Assembly (NCBI GenBank): GCA_028713205.1
Contig: JAQTOZ010000007.1
Coordinates: 1 to 34,195, forward strand
Direction of reading: 5' to 3'
From: Candidatus Omnitrophota bacterium
GTDB taxonomy: Bacteria; Omnitrophota; Omnitrophia; Omnitrophales; Aquincolibacteriaceae
DNA length: 34,195 bases
Of the stretch, positions 27,119 to 34,195 are shown piece by piece; the first letter of the stretch is position 1, and each line of letters starts with the position of its first letter. The translations under genes were made by a program, and so were the position numbers. The notes beneath the pieces were generated by a model. The model was not told the origin of the DNA, did no database searches, and saw only the letters and a program-made list of their open reading frames with translations.

Positions 27119-28022
27119 GAACCAGGTCCATAAAATTGACTTTGAACATCGAAAACGTGTCTTCCGGCACCGAGCGATCCCGCACAATCAGCGTCTCGGA
27201 ACCGGAGTCGTAGAACATTTTGGCTTGGTTATCTTTCAGGCCCATCACGGGAAAAATCACGCTCGGGTTTTCCACATCCAAGGCGATAATTTTCGAGCCG
27301 TCCAGAACAATCAGATATTTTTCTTTTAAACCGAAATAGACCTCGCGGACATCCTTGCGTGCATCATAAATCTGTTTGACGACCGTATCGTCGGGATCTT
27401 GGTTCCAGCCGAGTTTGACCAGCCATATTTTGCGGTCACTCCAAAACACAAATTTATTTTTGTCTTCCCGGATACCCGTGACCGTCCGGATATCATCGAC
27501 ATCCATACTTAACGTCGCGATTTTCTTCAAATCCCCGAAGTTCTCCCCCAACACATAGATCCCGTGATCCGTAAAGAGGATGATCTTCCTGCCGAACAAC
27601 CGTTCAATGACGAAAAATTTTTGGACGTTCATTCCCGATTTCAGCTTTTCGATATTTCTCATCTTCGGCACAAGCGTCACATCAATGCCCGTCACGGCGG
27701 AAGAACGCACATCGATCGGCATCTCGTAAACATAGAAAAGGTCCTTGTCCAGGGTGAGCGTGTATTTACCGGGCATGAGCAACCGGATCACACACGGAGT
27801 CGTATTTTCGATTTTCCTGCCGTTCAGGTAGACATTGGCATCTTTGGGATGCGACGTGATGTCGATCGCACCGGTCTTGAGAAACTTCTTGGATTTAAGG
27901 TCGAATTTGTAGCCGAGCGAATAAAATAAGACGATCGGCGTCAAAAGGATAAAGATAAGGACAAACATTCGAAAGAAAAACTTACGATAGGCAAAATACC
28001 GCTCTTTTTTCAAGGTATTCAT
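27099..28022 (-). CDS. Membrane-anchored PEGA-domain protein
   Basis: TGAIDITSHPKDANVYLNGRKIENTTPCVIRLLMPGKYTLTL; N-terminal TM helix; overlaps GT2 gene by 20 bp. Confidence 0.85.
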   Translation of the reverse strand: MNTLKKERYFAYRKFFFRMFVLIFILLTPIVLFYSLGYKFDLKSKKFLKTGAIDITSHPKDANVYLNGRKIENTTPCVIRLLMPGKYTLTLDKDLFYVYEMPIDVRSSAVTGIDVTLVPKMRNIEKLKSGMNVQKFFVIERLFGRKIILFTDHGIYVLGENFGDLKKIATLSMDVDDIRTVTGIREDKNKFVFWSDRKIWLVKLGWNQDPDDTVVKQIYDARKDVREVYFGLKEKYLIVLDGSKIIALDVENPSVIFPVMGLKDNQAKMFYDSGSETLIVRDRSVPEDTFSMFKVNFMDLVHEKSES

Positions 28023-28318
28023 ATGTTTTATTCTAGACTCGTGTCTGGTTGTTCGATCGGAATCGTCAAAGCGATAAACCTGCGGATTCCCTCTTTGGTC
28101 CATTCAAAAAGCTCGGTATTATATCACCGAACGGTTTGCGCCGTGTGTTTTATCCATTCACGATCGATAGCAAAATGCATCAAAGTCATGGAAATGCCGA
28201 TATTATACAGCAGGAAATGACGGATACAAAGCACCCAGCTACAGCATGTCATGCGTATCGATTGCAGGAGATTTGATCTGTGGAGAATCACCGGAAGCTT
28301 TGGCAAAGACAAAACGCC

Positions 28319-28762
28319 ATGAGAGCCCTCTCGAAACGGATGATCGCGCTGGTGATCACGATGTCCCTTGTTGCGCCTCAAGCCTTCGCGCTCTCGCCCG
28401 AGAATAATGGCGAAATTGCCAATTGGTATGCACTGGGTAACCAATATTTGCGGCAAAAGAACTATTCGGAGGCCATCACTGCGGCAGACAAGATTCTCGT
28501 CCAAGAACCCTCGAATGTCCTGGGGTATGAATTACTCATCAAGGCTTTTCTGGAACTCCATAATCTGCCCGCTCTTGTCCTTGCCATCCGCACGGCACAG
28601 CAGCATGGGCTACGGAATTTATCGCTTTACAAAATGCTTGCACGATCCCTATTTACGGTCGGTGGGTTCGCCCCGGCCTTGGACGCGCTGGTCAATATCG
28701 AAGAAATGATGGAGGAGAGATCCGTTGGAAACACGCTCGCAAACAAAGGGAACAGTCCATGA
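28319..28762 (+). CDS. Small secreted TPR protein
   Basis: MRALSKRMIALVITMSLVAPQAFA signal; NWYALGNQYLRQKNYSEAITAADKIL TPR; overlaps next ATG. Confidence 0.75.
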   Translation: MRALSKRMIALVITMSLVAPQAFALSPENNGEIANWYALGNQYLRQKNYSEAITAADKILVQEPSNVLGYELLIKAFLELHNLPALVLAIRTAQQHGLRNLSLYKMLARSLFTVGGFAPALDALVNIEEMMEERSVGNTLANKGNSP

Positions 28763-30570
28763 TACAGCCGCCTCCCGCGTTCGATGCAAACCGTCTTAGC
28801 CTATGGCGATTCATCGCGGGCGCTTTTATTGTTTTCTCGCTCGGGTATATCCTCTTCTTCGGCACCGCCGCAAAAGCATCGGGGTCCTGGAAATACATCA
28901 TTCATCAAATCGACGAATACGGCTATTGGGCTTATTCGAAAGGCGCCTCGGAAACTCCCAATAGCGAAGGGAATCCTTTCTACTATGAGGCGATGGGAAC
29001 GCGCCAAACCGTTCCCTATACCACCGCCACGCTGATCGGGTGGGCAGCAAAACTTTTGGGTGTTTCCGTACTCTTCTTCTTTCCTGTATTCCATATCGGG
29101 ATGCCGCTTTTGAACTGGCTGGTCCTTTTTCTTTGTCTTTACAAAATCTGGGGATATCCCCTTCGACCGAGCGCCGTCATTTCAGGGATACTCCTTCTCT
29201 CGCTTCTTTTCCTGCGGGGAGTGACCTACGACATTGTCTTGCGTTATTCAAGACCCGGAGACGGAATTTGGGCACTGATCGTTTGGATCTCCTACGCCAT
29301 GAACGGGAAACCGAAAACTTCGCTGACAAAGGCTTTGCTCGGATTCAGTGTTTTAGCATGCATTTGGATCAATCCTTTTCTCGCGGTCGCAGGTGCCGCC
29401 ATTACATTTTTCGAGTTCCTATGGCAAGCCTTGGTATCCAGGAACCGCGCGCGTGTCTACGACCTCGGCATCCTCCTTGGAATCACGGTCCTATCTTCCC
29501 TGCTTTACATTGGATTTATCTGGATGAATATGAATCAAAACATATGGGCACTGACTTATGTCAAAAATGCGATGAACAATTACATGAATTACATCGAGTG
29601 GCCTTCCCTGGCACTCTATGCAATCATCCTCATCATGGCCCTGGTCCATCAAAAGTTCTCAAAGAGTCAAACCACAAAGTTGGATCGCCTCGTCATATTT
29701 CTCTTTGTTTTAGAACCGCTCTTTGGAAACATTCAAATTCTTCTTTCCTCCAATCTGCAATTTGGCCCGAAACGTTATTATTTCACCTTGCTTGAAATGG
29801 CTTGCCTTGTCGCATGGTTTATTGAAAAGATCTCGTCCTGGCTGCATTCGGACAAACTCAGAAAAAAAGAGTTTTGGATTGTTGGGGGAGTCATCCTCAT
29901 CGAAATTTGGATACTGACAAACAACTGGTTTAATCCCTTTCGATATGGTTTTATCGAAGAACGCGAGTACGTCATGGAAAATAATTCCAGATTGCTGTTA
30001 ACGCTGTGCCCCTCCATCGCACTCGTGGTCTGGGCGTATCTGCGCATCCCTCTCATCGGAATGATTTTCCGCAACCGGTTCTTTATCATTTTAACCATTC
30101 TGGCCATGACCCTATCGGGTTTCGGCGGAATCGCACGATACTTTTACCCGCCCGGGGCGGCGCATCACCCATTCCCTTTCGATCAAGCTTATCAGTGGCT
30201 GAACAAAAACGCTTCGCGCAATGAGGTCGTCTTGACCGTGCCCCCTTCCGAATTGCGAATAGATTTTTTGCCTCTTTACACAAATTTAAAAACTTACATC
30301 AATCCGCTGGGCGATACTCTATCCGGCGGCCCTAAATATCCGGAGAATCATCTCCGTTTCAACTTTTACTATCATCTCCTGATCGCATCCCTGGACGGAT
30401 ACAAGCTACCGGGTGCGACCACTCTCAAAGAGAAACTGACGTGTCTGAAACTTGATTACATCTTGATCAAAATACCGAGCCCTTTCCTTTCAAATATCAC
30501 AAGACAATTGGGTGACCATATCCGGGAGGTTTACCGGGATCCGCATGCGCTGATTTTTAAGGTCCAATAA
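28759..30570 (+). CDS. Polytopic membrane protein, GT-C glycosyltransferase-like, hypothetical
   Basis: 603 aa, many TM segments, soluble C-terminal domain with FDQAYQWLNKNASRNEVVLTVPPSE. Confidence 0.7.
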   Translation: MIQPPPAFDANRLSLWRFIAGAFIVFSLGYILFFGTAAKASGSWKYIIHQIDEYGYWAYSKGASETPNSEGNPFYYEAMGTRQTVPYTTATLIGWAAKLLGVSVLFFFPVFHIGMPLLNWLVLFLCLYKIWGYPLRPSAVISGILLLSLLFLRGVTYDIVLRYSRPGDGIWALIVWISYAMNGKPKTSLTKALLGFSVLACIWINPFLAVAGAAITFFEFLWQALVSRNRARVYDLGILLGITVLSSLLYIGFIWMNMNQNIWALTYVKNAMNNYMNYIEWPSLALYAIILIMALVHQKFSKSQTTKLDRLVIFLFVLEPLFGNIQILLSSNLQFGPKRYYFTLLEMACLVAWFIEKISSWLHSDKLRKKEFWIVGGVILIEIWILTNNWFNPFRYGFIEEREYVMENNSRLLLTLCPSIALVVWAYLRIPLIGMIFRNRFFIILTILAMTLSGFGGIARYFYPPGAAHHPFPFDQAYQWLNKNASRNEVVLTVPPSELRIDFLPLYTNLKTYINPLGDTLSGGPKYPENHLRFNFYYHLLIASLDGYKLPGATTLKEKLTCLKLDYILIKIPSPFLSNITRQLGDHIREVYRDPHALIFKVQ

Positions 30571-30620
30571 CCGGTTCACGCCGATGGCACATTGGCTGAC
30601 CAGAAAATGAGGAAAAGTCC

Positions 30621-30980
30621 ATGAGGTTTTTAAAAATACTCACTCCGTTATTGATCCCCATGATGATCTTCGTTCAAACAGCCTCAGGGGCCGTACAAGC
30701 ACCGGAAGAATTAAAAGCCAAGGCCGACAGTCAAGTCAAAAGCGCGTCACTGGTTGCCGCAGAAGCCCTGAATCTGATACAAGGGCAAACGACTCCCCCC
30801 AAAGTAAAAGCCGCGTTGGAACTTTATGCCCGCGCCGGTCAACTCTATGAAAATTCTTATCAGATTTATGTGGCGGTGGGTCCTCAATACGCAAACAAAG
30901 ACGATGTTCAAAACGCCTACGCGGCCATGCAGAATTGCCTCAACACCATCAAGGAACTAAAAAAATCCCTGAGGCCCTGA
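30621..30980 (+). CDS. Small secreted helical protein, hypothetical
   Basis: Signal peptide MRFLKILTPLLIPMMIFVQTASGA; follows polytopic gene on same strand. Confidence 0.7.
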   Translation: MRFLKILTPLLIPMMIFVQTASGAVQAPEELKAKADSQVKSASLVAAEALNLIQGQTTPPKVKAALELYARAGQLYENSYQIYVAVGPQYANKDDVQNAYAAMQNCLNTIKELKKSLRP

Positions 30981-31013
30981 CGGATTCGGAGGGAGCACAG
31001 AATTGCCGTAAAG

Positions 31014-32495
31014 TCACGCGTGCCATTGCGCACGCCGATCAAGGGCCCTTTCGTAAAGCTCCTCGTATTTTTGGGCAGCATCGAGCCAGGAAAAATTTTT
31101 CTGCATCGCTCGCTTTCGCATTGCGGTGAAATGCTGCGGACGATCGTAATAAGTACTGACAGCCCAGCCGATCGTATTGTAAATCGCATGCGGTTCTGCC
31201 GCATGGAAGCAGAAACCCGTCCCCGTCCCGTCTCCTTCGTGATACTGCTCAACGGTATCCCGGATACCGCCCGTTTCCCGCACGATCGGCAACGTCCCGT
31301 ACTTCATACTATAAATTTGATTCAGGCCACAGGGTTCATAAAGCGACGGCATGAGAAAAAAATCGCACCCGGCCTCAATCAAATGGGCTTTATGATTGTT
31401 GTATCCGATCCACGCTCCGACTTTTCCGGGAAATTCGGCCGGTAATCCGCCGAAAAAATCCTCAAGCCCCTTCTCGCCGCTCCCGATGATGGCAAACTGG
31501 ACGGCCATGTTCCTGACGACATCTTTGATGATCGGAGCGACGAGATGGAATCCCTTTTGATGGGCAAATCTCGTCGTAATTCCAATCACGGGGCCCCTCT
31601 CCGCTGGCTCCAGGAGAAATTCTTTTTGAAGCGCTTCCTTGCATCGGTTCTTCCCCGACATGTCACGGACCGAATAATGAGCGGGAATCAGGTCATCCGT
31701 CCCGGGGTCCCAATGATCATAGTCGACGCCGTTCAAGATTCCATGCACATCCTCTCGCCGTCTTTCGAGATAGGGCGAAAGACCGTTGGCGCCGGGCTCC
31801 GATAAAATTTCCCGCGCATAGGAAGGACTTACCGTATTGATGACGTCCGCAAAAAAGATGGTGCCTTTCATCATATTGATGCCGCCATAGTTTTCGAACT
31901 TCGCTTCGGTATAATGCTCATACCCGAGCCCCAGATAGTCGTAAGCATTGATCGGAAAAGTCCCTTGATAAGCAATGTTATGGATCGTAAACACACTCGC
32001 GGTCCGGGCAAAAAACGGATGATGCAACTCATGAATTTTCAAATAAGCCGCAGTCAACGACGTCTGCCAGTCATGGCAATGGATAATATCCGGCTGGAAA
32101 TTCAAATCTTTGCAGATCTGTATGGCCGACTTCGAAAAGAAACCGAACCGCTCGGCATTATCCAGATAAGACCACTTACCGTCATCATACAACCCGGCAC
32201 GCCCGAAATAACCCTCATGTTCGACAAAATAGCAAGTGACACCGTTACTTTTCCCTTCGAGAACACTGCACCACACCGTCCCGGTCCCCATCGGCACACC
32301 CATCGACCCGAGGGCCGTTTTCAGCTGATGTTGTTCCCGGCCGATCACCCAATAACGCGGCAATACGAGGCGGACATCATGGCCTAATTTTTCCAACGCC
32401 TTCGGCAGGGCCCCGCAAACATCCGCCAAACCGCCGCTCTTACAAAAAGGGACGGCCTCCGAAGCAACAAACAGGATCTTTTTTTTCTCACCCAT
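31014..32495 (-). CDS. glgA: Glycogen synthase (ADP-glucose, GT5)
   Basis: KKKILFVASEAVPFCKSGGLADVCGALPKAL and LMPSLYEPCGLNQIYSMKYGTLPIVRETGGIRDTV. Confidence 0.95.
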   Translation of the reverse strand: MGEKKKILFVASEAVPFCKSGGLADVCGALPKALEKLGHDVRLVLPRYWVIGREQHQLKTALGSMGVPMGTGTVWCSVLEGKSNGVTCYFVEHEGYFGRAGLYDDGKWSYLDNAERFGFFSKSAIQICKDLNFQPDIIHCHDWQTSLTAAYLKIHELHHPFFARTASVFTIHNIAYQGTFPINAYDYLGLGYEHYTEAKFENYGGINMMKGTIFFADVINTVSPSYAREILSEPGANGLSPYLERRREDVHGILNGVDYDHWDPGTDDLIPAHYSVRDMSGKNRCKEALQKEFLLEPAERGPVIGITTRFAHQKGFHLVAPIIKDVVRNMAVQFAIIGSGEKGLEDFFGGLPAEFPGKVGAWIGYNNHKAHLIEAGCDFFLMPSLYEPCGLNQIYSMKYGTLPIVRETGGIRDTVEQYHEGDGTGTGFCFHAAEPHAIYNTIGWAVSTYYDRPQHFTAMRKRAMQKNFSWLDAAQKYEELYERALDRRAQWHA

Positions 32496-32540
32496 TTTGG
32501 TCCTCTTGCGGTAAGAGAATGGCACCACTTTTCATGCGCG

Positions 32541-33107
32541 TCACAGCTTTTTCCCGATTGAGAAGGCCTGCCCAAGATTCCGTCCGATACCGTAATAGCT
32601 CCAACTTTCGGGGGCAAAAAGACAAGGCTTTACTTTTTCAATCTCCGGCATCCCCTTTTGATTGAGGACTTCCGCATCGGCTTTCACATCCAGGATCTCA
32701 CCGACGAATAACGTATGCAATCCGATTTCAAGGACATGAATCACCCGGCATTCAAGCACCAGAGGAAATTCTTGAACGTACGGAGCATCGACAAGGCTGC
32801 TTTTGACCGCGGTCAGCTTCGCAACTTCAAATTTATTTTCATTCCGTCCCGACGCGATCCCAAAATAATCCGCTTCCCGGATATGTTGTTCCGAAGGGAT
32901 ACTCACCGTGAAGGCCTTGCGCGTCATAATATTTCCGTAGCTGTAAGTCGCCTTGCGCAACGAGATGGACACACAAGGCGGCTGGGAACAAACAATGCCA
33001 CCCCACGCCACGCTCATCGCATTCGGTTTTTGATCCTGGTCGTAGGAACCTACGATAAAAACAGGGGTCGGATACACCAAAGGTTTGGCACCCAAAGACT
33101 TCTTCAT
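32541..33107 (-). CDS. Flavin reductase family protein (FMN-binding split barrel)
   Basis: KPLVYPTPVFIVGSYDQDQKPNAMSVAWGGIVCSQPPCVSISLRK; strong SD before ATG 33107. Confidence 0.9.
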   Translation of the reverse strand: MKKSLGAKPLVYPTPVFIVGSYDQDQKPNAMSVAWGGIVCSQPPCVSISLRKATYSYGNIMTRKAFTVSIPSEQHIREADYFGIASGRNENKFEVAKLTAVKSSLVDAPYVQEFPLVLECRVIHVLEIGLHTLFVGEILDVKADAEVLNQKGMPEIEKVKPCLFAPESWSYYGIGRNLGQAFSIGKKL

Positions 33108-33237
33108 CTTCAATCCCCTCCTCTTAAAATCCGGAATGATTTGCACAGTGATGCTACCCATTTTCCATAGGAGATTCAACAAAAATACATGGCAGGATGG
33201 CACCGCAAAGGCAGTCCGGAAACCGACAATCAAAGCC

Positions 33238-33265
33238 TTGAAAATTAGACCGATTTGATTAAAAT
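33238..33265 (+). promoter_or_regulatory. Sigma70-like promoter TTGAAA-N16-TAAAAT upstream of Hsp20 gene
   Basis: Read directly. Confidence 0.5.
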
Positions 33266-33340
33266 ATTTTTGTCATCATCGGCGTCTTTTTTAGAACTGA
33301 TACATTCAAAATCACAACCCCAAAAACCGAAGGAGTTTCT

Positions 33341-34021
33341 ATGGAAGAAAGACACCAGCAAAATCAAAGGCCGAATTGGCCTTTTTTTGTCATCGCGATT
33401 TTGGGACTGGCTCTCGTCTTTGAAACAGGCCTTTTGCTTGGCAGACACCAAAAGACACCGCCGTCAGGGCAACCGGCGAGCTTGGAAAATGTTTTACCCC
33501 ATACCGGTTCCCGCACCGCGATGAGGAGGGGCTCACATCACGCGATATCTGCTGGAACTTATGACGATGAAGGCCTGGACACCCCTTTCGAAGAGTTCCA
33601 CGCCATGATGTCCCGCATGAATCGTCTTTTTAACGATGCGATGAGTTATGCCCCATCAACTCAAACGCTCGATATAGAAGCCTTTGGAAATTTTTCGCCG
33701 GCGATCGATCTCCAGGAAACCGACAAAGCCTATGTCGTCCGCGGGGACATCCCCGGACTTGAAAAAGACAAGATCAGCGTCACGGTCCGGGGCCAGGTTT
33801 TGACGATCGAAGGCCTCCGCGAATCTGAAAGCACCCAGGGAGACGCGCAAAATGGGTATTACCGGCAGGAAAGAAGTTACGGATCCTTTACGAGGTCTCT
33901 GACACTGCCCGGTCCCGTCGATGACGCAAATATCAAAGCTGACTACAAGAACGGCGTCTTAACCATCGTGGTCCCAAAAGTATCCGGCGCAGGCCTGAGT
34001 CAGAAGGTCAGCATTCAATAA
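33341..34021 (+). CDS. Membrane-anchored Hsp20/alpha-crystallin family protein
   Basis: N-terminal TM WPFFVIAILGLALVFETGLLLG; Hsp20 core FSPAIDLQETDKAYVVRGDIPGLEKDKISVTVRGQVLTIEGLR ... YKNGVLTIVVPK. Confidence 0.9.
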   Translation: MEERHQQNQRPNWPFFVIAILGLALVFETGLLLGRHQKTPPSGQPASLENVLPHTGSRTAMRRGSHHAISAGTYDDEGLDTPFEEFHAMMSRMNRLFNDAMSYAPSTQTLDIEAFGNFSPAIDLQETDKAYVVRGDIPGLEKDKISVTVRGQVLTIEGLRESESTQGDAQNGYYRQERSYGSFTRSLTLPGPVDDANIKADYKNGVLTIVVPKVSGAGLSQKVSIQ

Positions 34022-34070
34022 CGGGGCCGGGGCATTGCACGGAATTATTTTTCAGAATGATTTTTCTTCT

Positions 34071-34098
34071 TTGCACGGTGGGCCCTTCCCATTATAAT
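34071..34098 (+). promoter_or_regulatory. Sigma70-like promoter TTGCAC-N16-TATAAT
   Basis: Read directly; 10 bp upstream of the ATG at 34109. Confidence 0.6.
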
Positions 34099-34108
34099 AG
34101 CGGCCCTT

Positions 34109-34195
34109 ATGGAAAAGACACGTTGGCCCGAATTCTTACCTGCGTTCCCGGGAAGCCCTGATACAGACCATGGGACGGGCGGCGAGGCATATAGA
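34109..34195 (+). CDS. Partial ORF running off right edge (MEKTRWPEFLPAFPGSPDTDHGTGGEAYR...)
   Basis: Open to the window end, preceded by a good promoter; too short to identify. Confidence 0.5.
   Translation, partial: MEKTRWPEFLPAFPGSPDTDHGTGGEAYR

Overview
The left ~16 kb (2..16030, minus strand) reads as one uninterrupted giant reading frame of at least 5,343 codons that runs off the left edge. That is why the ORF track shows only short antisense or off-frame ORFs there. It starts at ATG 16030 with a signal-peptide-like N-terminus and overlaps the stop codon of an upstream HTH-PilZ regulator gene (ATGTGGGCTAA). The giant protein looks like a chain of unrelated domains: TraB/ChaN-like, HAD-like, histidine phosphatase, Gfo/Idh/MocA oxidoreductase, nucleotidyltransferase-like, CPBP-protease-like, UPF0489/arginase-like and TPR-like. 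Most modules are separated by a short linker motif, R-[SA]-E-[MTVIA]-R, whose copies use different synonymous codons. At three linkers there is an in-frame, stop-free ~90-110 bp dispersed repeat element. The right half is more ordinary: VanY-like peptidase, DUF1846 protein, Fe-ADH, DedA, TerC/Alx-like protein, two small secreted proteins, MarC, a membrane GT2 plus PEGA protein, a TPR / polytopic membrane protein / small secreted protein cluster, GlgA, flavin reductase and a membrane-anchored Hsp20. A gene at the right edge appears to have a leaderless or very short leader. Gene content suggests an uncultivated Omnitrophota/PVC-like bacterium, but this is weak inference. The main candidate novelty is the giant RSExR-linked polyprotein-like gene, its in-frame repeat insertions and its overlapping c-di-GMP-type regulator.
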